From NCBI GenBank assembly GCA_029379385.1, contig CM055607.1:33291235-33355234 (forward strand): DNA of 64,000 nt, in the 5' to 3' direction. Source of the DNA: Quillaja saponaria. Taxonomy: Eukaryota; Streptophyta; Magnoliopsida; Fabales; Quillajaceae. The notes below the pieces were generated by a model. It searched no databases. It was not told the DNA's origin and saw only the letters and a list, made by a program, of their open reading frames with translations. Positions within the stretch are counted from its first letter, which is position 1, and every line of letters begins with the position of its first letter. The translations under genes and the position numbers were made by a program. Below, in pieces: positions 36,900 through 50,700 of the stretch.

Positions 36900-39415
36900 A
36901 ATTACTAGTATAAATTAATTAAGATTTCATGTTGGGGGTATTATGTATAACATGATCATATATTTGCGGTTTTTCGATGTTGATCTCTCGTTTAGGTATA
37001 AATTATTAGCTAGGTTTGATTAACTATCACTAAATGTTGGCAATTATGTGAAATTAGAGCCAATCTTTGTATTGGCCTTTGTCCAATAATTAGATTTATT
37101 TGTACTATAATTAGCATCTTGATTTGTAATTTTGGAGTTCGTTTTGGCAGTCAATAGAAATCTTAGGGCACAAATTTGAGGTTAAAGATTGTGATATTTA
37201 GTGCAAAATTATCTTGTTTTCTTTTAAGAGACTTGAATAGTGGAGAAATCTATCTGCGAGTTTCATATAATTTTCTCGATTTTCTTCTTTTACTTGTATT
37301 CAAATGGAAGACTAATGAATATAGATCATGAATTGAAGTATTTTTCTTTGGAGCATTAATTGTAGTACTCATGGTGATCACTAGATGAAAAGAGGAAATA
37401 TGGGTTATACCCAATTTTAAAAACCTAGTTAACCTATCTTGTATACTGAAAAGATGATTAGGGTCCTTATCGCTTTTAATTGTGATTAATGGTCTCTCAT
37501 CATTAAATGTTCTCTTGCTTATATTTGTTTTAATTTATTTTTATCATTATGTACACTCTAGGTAATTATCTATTTAGATTTGATATTGCCAAGTAAATTC
37601 TTAGTATTGATCAGAAATTGCCCATTTAAATTCTTCCAAGTTCTTTCTGTTTTGCATATTGAATCTACTGATGATATTATGATCACAATTATGGTTTATT
37701 GACGGATCCAGCTATGGTTTACATATCCCCAAATTCCTGTTGTTTTAAGGTATTATCTTCTTTCTTTCTATCACCCCCTCAAACAAGACCTAGAACTGAG
37801 AATTTTTGCATCTATAATTAAGTGGTTACTGCATATACACATTAATTCTCTGTTGGTGTATAATAATCTGCAAGAAGATCTACAAATTACAATAGCAGAT
37901 GCTATTAAAACAGATAGGAGAACAAAGCAAAGTAGAGGCACATAATTACTAACACTTGCAGGAGTAAAACCCTAGCTAGCTCAGGACTAATGCTTTTAGG
38001 TATAGGTATGTTGATCTAATCTGCTACATGCTGATGTTGAAGAGTAAGATACATGTTCATGTTTATATATCTAGTTCTTTTTTCCCTTTGAATTAAGGGA
38101 TCTTCTTTTGTAGCTAGTAGCTATGGTCATCTTTTATATATATTATATGATCTGGGCATATTTTTATAAGGTGCTCATGAAGGAACCCTAGATTAGATCA
38201 GAGGACCACAGATTCTTTGGCTGTTGGCTCTAACTTCAATACGGTTTTTCGTATTAAAACACAATATACGTGTGTATCATTCGGACAATTTTATGATTTC
38301 TATATTCAAATAGGTTTGGTGGATGCATCTTCCAACAAGTGAGGGAGGATGCATGAATCAATATTGTCAAGGTCTTTGGAAGTTTAGTGTACATATTCTG
38401 GGGAAACAGAGACAAACAATTAACTTAAAATTTTCTAGACTTTCTAGGGTTTCTCATTACAAGTTATTTTTATCCAATTGGAAAAAGATGCTGTCTGCTG
38501 CTCTTTTCATTGATAACTACAAAAGGAGAAAAGATGCCACAAGATTTGAGGCACAAAACAATGGGTTTTATGGTTGAAAACCCAGATAAATTTAATGGAA
38601 CAAATTATTTGTATATAGTACTTTTGTTACAGAAGAAAGCATATCATGGTGCCTTGCAAACCATGAAATTGAGAGAGTAATTAGTACTTTGCATGTGGGT
38701 AGTAGTGAGTTCTCCATGTGACATCTAGCAGGGTTGGCATGCTGCAACGTGTACCAGTTAGCCGAATGACACATGCTGTGAGTTTTTCCAATGCACATTT
38801 TCTGCTAAATAAAGCATTTTTGTCTGCCATTATGGACAAAGATTCATAGTGTTAGCAACTGGCCTAGTGGTTCATTGATCACACAGTTAGTAAGCATTAC
38901 TCTAGTGTAATGACATTCTCGGGCTCCAGTGGGCAATCCTGGTAATAGGCTGTCTAGCTGGTATTGTGAAGGTTCTGTTACATATATATGAACCAAATGC
39001 AGCAGATATATATTTATGCTGGCAGAAAAAGTCTTTGATGAGCTACAAGGCTATTAATTGTTATGCCAATGCCAATTACTTGGTTAATTTGACATTCAAC
39101 GAAGAACAGTGTGTTTCCATTCTCTGTTAACAATATTCTAGTACTTGAATCTGCATGCATATTACACTCTTATTATTGTGCAGTTAATTGTAATGTACAA
39201 ACCTCTTAGATATATAGATTTAAACATCTGATTTTCTTTAAATCATTCCCATCTCATAGAAAAAGTAAGTTTTGAACTTTGAATACAATAACGTTTTCTA
39301 ATAGAAGTTGCTACACAAAGTTTACTCACTACATATGCCCTACAAATTCCTTGCTGCAATCCTCTGTTTTATTCTTTAAATCATTCCCATCTCTTTAAAA
39401 AAGTAACAAATGTTT
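36900..39415. other. Intergenic region, NF-YB 3' flank to HAK/KUP 3' flank
   Basis: The first 250 bases are probably NF-YB 3' UTR. The remainder is AT-rich, with scattered less AT-rich patches at 38.3-38.6 and 38.6-39.0 kb that encode no recognisable protein. An 11-base inverted repeat (TGATCTAATCT at 38012, AGATTAGATCA at 38190) is present, but too little of its flanks pairs to call a hairpin RNA. Confidence 0.45.
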
Positions 39416-42400
39416 CTAAAGCTCATAGGTCATGCCCACTTTTAACATACGCTTGTGTGGAATATCAAACACTTTATCACTCAGCCTTAAGTTCTTTTTC
39501 AAGAAATTGTAAGCATAATCTATCGAAATCTTTTTCCCTATACCAGCTCCTTTGTCAGCAACCACTTCATTCTCACCAATCAAATGAACAACACCGGCTT
39601 ACCAAGCTCTGTCAATTACCTCTGTCTCTCTGTCCACAACCTCTTGTATTCTCCCATCATCAATTTGTTTCACACCTTTATTATCACTTCCACCATTCAA
39701 TTCATGCTCTTTATCACTTTCACCATCTTGGACCATTTTCTGTGTCAACCAAATATCCTCAGCAACAAACTCTTTCAGCTTTTCAATCAACATCTTCTCA
39801 AAGGGCCCTTTCTCATTGCGCACATCGTTGTATCCATATCTTGCAACACATCGAAACACATTGAGGCCTTTAGGATCCACGCGACGAAATAGAAAGCGCT
39901 CTCCCATTGCAACTTTGCTTATAGGTAATGACTTGATGGAAACAAACACAAGAACAGAGTGAACAACAGGCACACTTTCTGTATAATGCTTGAAAATTGG
40001 TGGTATTCCTTGAACAAGCTCTGAGTAGAACATGGCAAGGCCAGGAATTCGACAAATGTTTGTGTCGCCAGCAATCTCCTTAAGCTTTTCTGGGGAAATT
40101 TTGTGATCAAGCTCGTAGTAGTACTTTCTCCGGTAAACATTGTTCCAAACGTACATTATGATCATCAGTACACAAGCAAAAGCAAGAGGTAGATACCCTC
40201 CTTGGTCAAATTTGTATAGTACCGAGCTTAAATAGAGAAGCTCCACAGAACTAATGACAACAATGTACGAAATTATCAATAGTATGTGGGTCTTCCATAT
40301 CACTATCATGATAAGCACTAGGAAAGATGATATGAGTGTCATTACAAAAACCACTGCTATCCCTGCACGTACATAAATTTTCATAAAAGTAGTTAGTGAC
40401 TTAGTTCTATCCAAGAAAATTCATTTGATCTCTTACAAGAGAAACTAAAAGAAAAAAAAAAAAAAAAAAAAGTGTTCAAAACAGTGGATAAATTACCATA
40501 TGCATTGCCAATTTTAGTTGTGGTTTTGAATCCAGCAGTGACTCCAACACAAGCTAGCATGAGCAGGTAATTGACTTCAGGAATGTAAACTTGTCCTTCA
40601 TATTTAGCCGATGTATGCACAATTTTCACACGAGGAAAACACCCTAATGCAAGGGATTGTTGGATTATAGAGAAAGTCCCAGAAATCATGGATTGACTAG
40701 CTATGATTGCAGCCATGACAGCAACAACAAACATTGGCCAATACAATTGATCTGCATTTTTATATCCATCACAATGATGTTGAAGGGAACCTCAAGAAAT
40801 AAACTGCAGGAAATAAGTCATTTTTTATCTAAGTTTAATTACCTGGGATGGACTTAAAGAAGGTGTCCCCAACAAGATCAGTGTGTTTGCGGAGAAAGGA
40901 AGCTTGTCCAGTGTAGGCTAATATGAGGGATGGGTATGTTACACAACACATACTTATTTGTATGGATCGAACAGTGAAATGGCCAACATCAGCAAATAGG
41001 GCTTCAGTTCCTGCATTGCACGTATATATGTAATATAGATTTTCATGTATATATGTAGATTTGAACTAGGTTGCGATGTTAGAAAATATTTCAAAATAAT
41101 TACGAAGTGAAAGTAGAAAAAGAACCTGTTATGGCAAGTACAACACCACCAAGAGAAATCCAAGCATCTAGCTTGTTTCTCTTGAAATAATCTACTATAT
41201 ATTTTGGGTTAATAGCTTTGACAACTGTTGGATCATACTTGATGAAACTGTTAAACGCCAATGCCTCCAATAAAAGCAAACCAAATACAGATAATTGGAG
41301 CAAAACTATATCCCACTTTGTCTGTTCCAAACCTTTGAACCATGAATAGGCACACCAAGATGGCTATAGATACCCACACAATCCTATCTGTGTAAAAAAC
41401 ATAGGGAAGTGCTGATTATTAGTTTTATTTATTTTATTTTATTAGACATACATATATATATATATATATATTTTGGAGCAACACTGATCAAAGAAATATT
41501 GCTCCATACATCACGATTCACAAATATAACGGAATATTGATATTTTCCTTTGTCTTTCAAGAGAAAAAGATAAAAAAATGTCATACCTTCAGTCATTGCA
41601 GAAGTAGCTTCTTTGATTCCTCCCACAGCAGATAGAACTTCATCAAAGTAACAATATTGTTTAATAAGTTTATATTAAAATTCTGATAACCCCACAAAAT
41701 TTAATCATAGAAAATCTCATTTATTATTTTTTTCATATTTAAAAATAATTATACAAAAGTTCATTAACCTAAATTGACTGGTTGGTTTGAAATGAAATTT
41801 TTTTTATTATAATGTAATAAATATTAAAATATAATTTTTTAGATAAAATTTTGTACAGTACGTGAGAAATATTTATATTATTTATTGTAATTTAACAATC
41901 ATATTGACTATATATACTATATATGAGATAGATTTATCAATCTGATTTATTAATCTACATGATATCTAACACATATCTGACCTATATTCAATTTAATTTT
42001 TACAAATTTGACTTATGATCAATCTAATTTTTACAATTTATACACTAAACGAGCTTTAATGATCAATGAAGATTTAACAATTGAAAACTAAAGCATGCTT
42101 GCATGATCTAGAGCCAATTAATATATATATATATTATAATTTTTTTGAAGAGATAAAATAAATTTCTTGTAGCAATATCAAAACTCATGACAAAATCAAT
42201 TAATTTATATCAGTCATAAATCTAATTTCATACTATTTTACAAAATTAGATTTACAAATAAATAAATAAAAAAGAGTAGAAAGTAACTAACCTGAGATGC
42301 AAAGAGTGAGAACACCATCACCAATGACCATGGAAGTGCCAAGCATAGTAGCAAACAACAGGAAAGTCTTGGCAAAACGACTCTTCTCTAGCTTTGACTT

Positions 42401-43130
42401 GAGTTTTGACGCTATTTCCAACCGCTTGTTTGGCAAATCCAATTGGAAATTTGATAAGTTCATAACGGCATATCAGAGAATACAAAGCAAATGTCCCTCC
42501 TAAAAATATATATCAATTTTAAAATATACATAATTAATAAGAAAATTTTAGATTAAAATATTTAAAGCAATTAATTAATTAATTACTTACCATTGCCATT
42601 GTCATTAGCCTTTAAGACGATAAAAACATACTTAATTAGAGGAATTAAGGTAATGGTATAAAATATCAAAGAAAGAACACCCAGAATATCATCGTTGTGT
42701 TTAATTCCATCTGTGAAGGTGCTGGCATACACATATAATGGTGATGTACCAATATCTCCATACACAATTCCAATGCTCTGAAATGCTAGGTGCAAAGGCA
42801 CTGACCATTCTGCCCCCTATATATATATATATACATATATATATGACAACATTATAAAATTCCATTAATATTAATTCACATATGCATAAGTACAAAATTT
42901 ATCAAAAATAAAGTTGGTTTAGAATTTAAGACCTCAGAGGCATGACCGTGATGAGAAGGAAAGTTTCTGGATTCAATATCTAAAGAATCGTGTCGTTGCA
43001 ACTTTTGCCATGAAACCTTCTTCCCGTTGAGTTCTTCATGATCGTGTTGATGGTGCTCGTGATCATGATTTTGTGAAATTTCTGACTGATTATTAACAGT
43101 ATTATTATCCACATTAATATCATGCTCCAT
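39416..43130 (-). pseudogene. HAK/KUP/KT potassium transporter, damaged
   Basis: Exons on the minus strand: 42933-43130, 42591-42816, 42292-42499, 41587-41637, 41126-41387, 40843-41010, 40497-40751 and 39416-40362; all junctions are GT-AG. The product matches plasma-membrane K+/H+ symporters of the HAK/KUP family. It starts with a His-rich tail (HDHEHHQHDHEE), then the family signature [74 protein letters not shown] and [20 protein letters not shown], and a hydrophilic C-terminus. Order and wording suggest the HAK5-like high-affinity group. Three lesions are visible: about 15 residues plus the frame are lost after SLICRY (42456-42468), one base is inserted around 41249-41253 (GVYNF becomes GV-stop), and a TAA at 39599-39601 follows DRAW. 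Beyond it 60 residues ending LKVGMTYEL remain open to the natural stop at 39416. Everything else is well preserved, so inactivation looks recent. Confidence 0.85.
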
Positions 43131-46100
43131 AACTAGTTCACTGGATCCGGACTAAGAACAAAAATGTATAAAGAGCTGGAGAGAGGAGAGAGAGAGATAT
43201 ATATATATATTAAGGAGTAATGAACAATTGAACATTGACTGATCATGGAGACTTGGGAGAAGGAGTAGTCCATGAAGTGAGGATCGAGACTTGTTTAAAT
43301 AAGTTTATAGAAAAAGTGGTAAATAGATAGAAGGGTTCATACGACACGCAACTGGTTTTTTTAATTATATTATTTAATAATTTTCATTACATTATATAAA
43401 ATTAATATTGAATTTCGACCAATTTTACTTGACCGAGAAATAAAAAATAGTTTTAACTAAATTATATGAATAATTTTCTTTAAATATTTTTTTGCATGCA
43501 CGATAACTTCATTGATCTTGGAATTAGCAGATAATACTCCAACAAATACCCCTGAACTAATTAACAACGTCATGGGTAGTACATGAATGTTATCTTAAAC
43601 AAGACTTAAATATAGGTTAATTAATTAACTATTATCATTGTCTATAATTAGTAGTCATACATCAAACATAAGAAATTGACCTTTTTTTTTTTTTTTTCTT
43701 TCCATAAAGAATGGAAAACACACAGTGAAATTAATGTGGAATATATAATCATCAGAATTTGACCTTAGGAGTTAGGAACAATAATTCAGATAATTAATTC
43801 TTCTGTTTTTTTTTTCTTTCACTCTAGTGGATAGTGTTCGGACAACTTATTAGTGGGTGGTTTACTATTTTCAATTTGGTATAGTCAGAAAAAGGCATTC
43901 ACATTGTGGTTAGAGAATTTATAAAAATTTATACATCACAGTCTCTCTTAAAAAGATTAAGACACAAAATTGATAAAAATTTACATTTTCTTGAGCATCA
44001 AACGTATCATTTTTCTTGCTATTGTTGTTTGAAAGACTCTACACAGAAAATTAAAGCTAGCTAGCTGTTGTAGAAAAAGGCAAACTGAAAAAAACTATTT
44101 AAATTTTATTTCATTTTCCCTTGTTTGTGTCGGCAGGTTCATTCATGTTGGACTAATTCAACTAATTAATAACTCAGCTAGGTAGATTTTGTAGTATTTT
44201 AAAAAGCTTTAATAAGGTATTTTTTGATTAGCATGTGACAACCATATAAGATGTATGGCATTATTGCATTACATTAGGATTATCTAATAATTAATTATTT
44301 TCTTTGTTAGTTTTGACTCCAATAATTGCTTCTTCTTTTTTTAGTTTTCTTGTACAAATTTGTCTAACAAAGCTATCTAATTAGCTAATTATATTTGTAT
44401 CTTTCTACTAAATAGCAAGATATATATATATCTCTAGCTAGTAGTCTAGCTTTGGAATATTTTCTTGTCAACCCGAGAATATTCTTACTCAAATATATAA
44501 AACTGGCGACTTAGCATCCACTGGACCAGCTGCATGCGCGTAGTTTTGTTTTGTGCAAAACTCAAATTTTAGATGCAATTAAAAGTAAAAATTCAACTTT
44601 GGATTTTCCGATTGGAAAACTTCATGAAATTACAGCCATAAGATGATGCTTGGATTTTTATATGTTTATTTTAAATTTTGAAAACGATAATTCGTGGCAG
44701 TTTATCCATTGTTTCTTTTTTTTATAATTTTATAAATATTAATTAGTAGGAGTAAAGAAAAAACACATTGGCTTAGTCAGGATACTATAATATATATGTG
44801 ATATGAAAAAAATGCAGACACATTTGATCAAAAACCTCTTGGAATCTCAGATGATGTTTAGTTATGCTTACTCGCCTAGCAATGATTAAGGATTTTAATT
44901 GTCTAGATATCATTTGTTTTTCCATTAGACAAAATTACAGACATTTACAAAGTGCAATTATTGCTGTATAATTAAACTAATTACTTACTAATTATAACAA
45001 TTAGTATTATATGTTAGGTTTGCGATTGAACCAACCAATCACACACTGACATGTGGACTTTCTCTTGAGAGCAAGAAGGCCAATCAGAGAAGGATACGTG
45101 GCGCAATCAATCTCCATGGGCAGTCATTACTATAAATACTCACTTGCAGAAATAAAGGATAAGGTAATGACATAATCACCTTCAATATTGACTTCATTAT
45201 CAAGTGATCTTGGCAACTCATTCTAAATCACTCTGTTTTGGTAATCTTTTCATAACTCTTATTAGCTAGATTTCATGATTAAAATGTCATTTTTTTATTA
45301 TTAGTCATTCTGAAAATGTGTATAATATAAAAATATATAGAAACATGTAGAATATTATGTAATATTAATTTATAAGTGATTTATTATGTGCATGTTTAAA
45401 AGTTTAATTCGTCTCCTTACATAACATAATATATATTTCCCTTTGTCATTTATAGTTTCAAACATTTATGAAACTCCACATAATGTAGCAAATACACATT
45501 AACTAAATTAATTGTTAAAGTTTAGAAGTAGTACTAGCATTTAACTATATTTATATTTTTTTTCTTGACAATTGACGAGCTTCTATATAATAATTTGTTT
45601 TCTCACTCAAATTTTTACTTATCAAATTTAACAGTATAATTTATAAATACACTTTAGTTTATATAAAGTATATATAAATATTTAAAAAAAAAAAAAACTT
45701 GTTTTACTATTTATAATTTTAGAAAAAAAAACTAAGCTATTCATAAGTACTAATTAATATTAAAGAAATAAAATTATCCAAACTAAAATTTATTTCTTTT
45801 ATCAATAAAAACAATATATCACTAAAAAAAATTTGTTGATTATGGACATTATTTTGCATTGTTGTTTGTTCGTTTCTTTATTGACATTATGCCAATTTTG
45901 AATTATTGTCTTTTAAAGTTTTATAATTTGAGTTTGTATAATAAGATATACAAAGATATCATACTATATCATTGGATACAATCTAATTGATACTAAGAAT
46001 TATCTATGAATATGATTGAACATCCGTAATAAATTATAATTTTATATTCTTAACTACTCAATATACTAATATATTATGAAAAAGATATAACATTTAGTTT

Positions 46101-47718
46101 CTTGCTTAGATCATCTTAAAGCTACTTAAAAGTCAACATGACCTCAGACCAACCAGATCGATCAACCTTGACGCATCAACTTGAACAAAACCGAACTTAA
46201 CAATAAGAGAGAGGCTTCAAACCAATTTAAATAATTACTTGAACTTGTCTTTTTAATTAAAGTAAGAGTGAGGATTAAATTTGAAATTTAGATATATATT
46301 TTTATTTAAAACTATGTTGAAACATGTCCCTATTAGATCGTGATGTAATTGAAAACTTATAATAAACATCTCTGTTTTAACTAATTAAATTTATCATTAT
46401 ATTTTAACTTTAAATGTCAACTTTTTCCACCTTTCTTCGAACTTCACTTTTTATCTCTCTATCCTTTATTTGTATTTTTAGTGAGAAAAGTATTATTAAG
46501 TTCGACTTTTTATATATTAAAAGAATAAAAAAGTGTTATCATATTTTTTGAAGATCATAAACTTTTCAAAAATTTCTCCCACTTGGTACTTTAACATTAG
46601 TTTAGTATGGAGAAACAGTTATTTAAGATTTATTTGGAACGTATGTAAAATATTATGCCTTAATGTTTTTCAGAATGTATGATGGAACTTTTATTATGGT
46701 TTGGATTTATTTTAACCAAAAAAAAAAAAAAAGTAGGATTTATTGTTAATTTCTTTCTTTCTCTTTTTTGGAAATATATATATATACACGAGAAAGCTAC
46801 ATTCCTACATAGAATTCAAGGTAAAGATATACAAAATCTTTCAGGATAGCTTTACTGGATTTGTTGTTCAAACTAGATGCAGAATTATTGTGTGAATCAA
46901 ACTTCATGGCTCGAGAAAATTGCTACCATTTTGCAGGATATAAAGGTCATATATATTGCTGATTTTAGCCACTTAACTTTAGGTTTAATTCTTATATTAA
47001 CAAATGCTGCTGCAAATTTATGAACAAAGAGAGAGAGAGATTCTGCCCTCTTTATCTAGAGTTTCATGGCATGAAATTATTGAATACCATTATTATGTAA
47101 GAAAAATTCAGCATAATATTATGGATCTCAAACATGGTTAACAAGTATGAATTTAAGTATATGCATTCTACTTCAGCATAATCTTCATCCACATTCTACA
47201 TTCTATTTTTGTCTATGAATGGTCTCCCAGTGCGACTTAACTTCTAACTTCTATGGTTTCTGTAGTTTCTGCTTTGTTGTTTCTAGTTGGAGGCCGAAAA
47301 AAAAAGATCAGGACTCAAGGGTTGAGTTTCAAAGATGGAACAGAAACGAAAAGTAAAAGCAAAAAATTCTTTATCACAGAATTAGAAGTCCTTTCAAAAA
47401 GATCAGTCCAATAGTCCATTATCATCAAATACTGCATTGTCTACAAAGGAGCTTCCAGATTCTGGTTTACAGAGACTTTCCAGTTTTTTTTGCTAACATC
47501 AAGTCTAACATGAACTACTTTTATACATACATCATCAGCAGATTTGACAAAGTTTTCACCATGATATGGTGACAAAATTTGGTGAGAATATTTATGAAGA
47601 ATCTACAGTAACAAAATTGGGCGATTCATAATCAAGTCCCATTACCTCTTCTAGGCCTCTCTTGCCACTCATCAATGGTTGAATGGGCAACACTTGAGCA
47701 CCATCATCATGAAGGTGT
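43131..47718. other. Non-coding AT-rich stretch between HAK/KUP and WEE1
   Basis: No open frame of note on either strand over 4.5 kb. Bases 43131-43330 are probably the HAK/KUP leader and promoter (GAGAGAGA-rich with a TATATATA run). A promoter-like module at about 45020-45240 is listed separately. The last ~150 bases are likely WEE1 3' UTR. No transposon boundaries were found. Confidence 0.5.
45020..45240 (+). promoter_or_regulatory. Orphan promoter-like module
   Basis: Within otherwise AT-rich DNA this block has two CCAAT boxes (45035-45039, 45080-45084), an ACGTGGC G-box-like core (45096-45102), a TATAAATA box (45131-45138) and a GATAAGG I-box-like word (45158-45164). A splice-donor-like TTTTG|GTAATC follows near 45240. 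Spacing suits a light- or stress-responsive plant promoter reading to the right. No coding exon follows, so it may drive a non-coding RNA or be the relic of a lost gene. Confidence 0.35.
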
Positions 47719-50700
47719 TTAGGGTTTTGCATTTCTCAAGATCTTGTCAAAAATTGGATTCTCAACCAGCTCTTTAGCAGAAGGCCGCTGAATTGGATCT
47801 GGGTCCAACATGGCCTGTCAGAATTACCACATCAGATAAACCAGCAACACTAGAACATGCAAATTCCAGCTTAAAAAAACCAATTGCAAGAATGTAAGGC
47901 TTTTGTACATTATTTTTTTTAGAGTAAAACAAATGTATAATAATCTCATGATGCTAATTATTACCACTCAAACTATATCATGTTCAAATAGAAAAACATG
48001 CATAATTACCACTTATTATATCTGATTCTACCAGTTATGTACCTAGAGAAATCAGAGATATTCCAAAGAACAGGGGAACTTCAAGAAAAAATGTATTGTA
48101 TCATATTTGTTATGCAACACAGACACTGAATCAAAACTATATGACTAACATTTGAAGGAAAACTTAAATACAGACAAGGGGAGAGGGGAGACAGAGAGGT
48201 AATCTTGACTCTAAAACTTGGAGACCAGGAAAGGATAAAAGAGTTACTTTCCTTGAACTGTTAGCGTACCAAGACAAACCAACGGAAATATTTCCTCAAG
48301 AAATTCTGAAGGAAATATCAAGTACTACTGACTAGATAAAAACACACTTTTACCTTGAGTAAGTTCTGGAATTGCAATGAATAGCCAGGGAGTAGTGGCA
48401 ACTTTCCTTCCTTAAGATTCAAAATCTGAGATCCTGATTCTGGCAAAGGTGACCCCCTAACAAGCTCATAAATAGAAGCTCCCAAGGAAAAGATATCAAC
48501 TTTATCAAGGTGATCATATTTCTCATTCAGAATTTCCCGAGGCATATAACGTGCATCACCCTCTTCAATAGGCAGGCTGTTATCATGTAGAGATGCACAT
48601 CCAAAATCACCAAGCTTATAGACACCGTTCTTCACATAAATATTCTCAGGTTTAACATCTAAGTGAGCTATTCCTCTTTCATGTATAAACTGCAATGCCT
48701 TCGCAATCTGTATGAGTTTTAAATATCAGATTGCAAGTACAAATACTTCTATTGGTAAAATAAAAGACACATCAACTAAATGAAAATTAGTATGCTTTGG
48801 GAACTCAAATTCTATATTTATGTGTACATGTGTGTAAGATATGTTTGAGGAAGTCCAGGACAGGAAAACAAAAACAATGCAAACCACAGATAAGTAATGT
48901 CAAGCAAGCAATAGATGGCTCCCATCATGGAAGCTTAACATATGTTAGTATGCTTAAAAAATAAAGATTTACTTCTCTTACCCATAAAAGGATTTACTTC
49001 CTTAGGATCCATGTACTAGTTCACATTAACTTTTAATTATTATTAGTTATTAGTTAAAACTTAATAGTGAAATATCTTGAATATGAATGCTGTTATGCAG
49101 CTTGAACATCCATATCAATAGCAACCATATGTATGGAATATCTTCAATGTAAAAATTAGGATAACCCATCTATTATTGTTATATTTAGAATCACTTTATT
49201 TTGATTGTACTCTTAACTTGTCAAAAGTGATGTCTTGCACAAAAAACTATAATTGGTAACGTATCATGAGATGAGACCAATCAATTACTAACTTATGATT
49301 CTATATCATGAGTTATTAACATAAGGCTTACAAATTTCAGAAAGTAGGTTAACCTGGTGCAAGGCTAGCAACACTTGTTTCTCCGTGAACAACTTAGAAG
49401 ATCTGTTGATGGATAAGCTGTGATCACAGAGCTCCATCTGAATGTACAACTGCTCGTTTTCAAACCATGAAGTGTAATATCCAATAATATTTTCATGAGA
49501 CCCTGAAGAGGGAATATGGTAAAACAAATTTAGACAAACATTATATCAACAATACCTAGCAGAAAAGAAACAACTAGAGGAATACTTATATATAAACAAA
49601 CCTAAAGCAGCCAAAGCTTGAACTTCCATCAAAGCTAATCTCCTGCAATGTGGAATAGTTATTTGCTTAAGCTAATTATCCAAGTCAAAGGTATGATTTA
49701 TTAAAATGCGAAATAACCATACCTTTCAGTTTCTTGATGCAACTGTCGTGTGCTATGTTTTACAGCATACAAGCAGCCGTCTATTCTCTTTAAGACTTTA
49801 AAGACACTACTGAAGTTCCCCATACCTATTTTCTGGAAGGATATAGGAAAGAAAACATATTGTAAGATACATTTGAAAATTATACAATGACTGTGTTGAA
49901 GTGTAGAATCTTTGGAATATTAGGAAATACCTCAATCTCATGAAAATCAGTGTGATACCGCGAAAGGCCATTTCCAGCAATAACTGTAGAGAAGAAACCT
50001 GAAATACCAGAATCATGCAAATAGAAAGCTTAAGGAAAAGGAAGGACATCTCCTAAGAGCATCCAGGTATAAAATGACAAAGAACTTCCCCAGGAACCAA
50101 TGAGTGTACCTGCACATTTTAATCTTTGATTTCCAAATGGATCTATGTCTTTTTCTGAGGCATCCTTCAAATATGGGTTCCTAATGCAAGGAGGGGGCAT
50201 AACCTGACAGCGTAATGCGATTGCAGATTGTGATACAAAATTTTGAACCTTCTGATTTCCATCTACCGACGAATTCTGTACATTTACTTCATCTGTAACA
50301 ATGTATTTTCCAAGTTCCACTATTTGTTGATGGCCAGACAACGTAGGACTGAGAGGATTTACTGAAATGTTATCTGTGAAAAAGAATGGAATCAATTGCA
50401 GATACCAGAGGATACACTTGATGGCATTTGAGAGAATAACAAAATGTAGAGATGCATAGCATAATGAAATTTTCAAGTAATTATTCATTTGCTCCAGATG
50501 TATGCGACATGCATACATGCTTATATAATGCTAACAAAGCCACTTTTCAAGCAGATACAATTTTGTGAATGCAACTATGCATAGGCCAAAAAAGGATGTT
50601 TCCTCCCTAATCTATAATCCAGACGGAAAAAAGAAAACAAAAAATGAAGCCAGAATCCGTTAACATACAAAAATCCAATACTGCAGGCTGCATTAATGAT

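Noticed and set aside
38012..38200. 11-base inverted repeat as a microRNA precursor
   Set aside because: Pairing does not extend beyond the 11-base arms, the loop would be about 167 bases, and no known plant microRNA sequence was recognised.
38860..38990. Second SINE or tRNA (CCTAGTGGTTCA A-box-like word)
   Set aside because: There is no acceptable B-box at the right distance and no cloverleaf.
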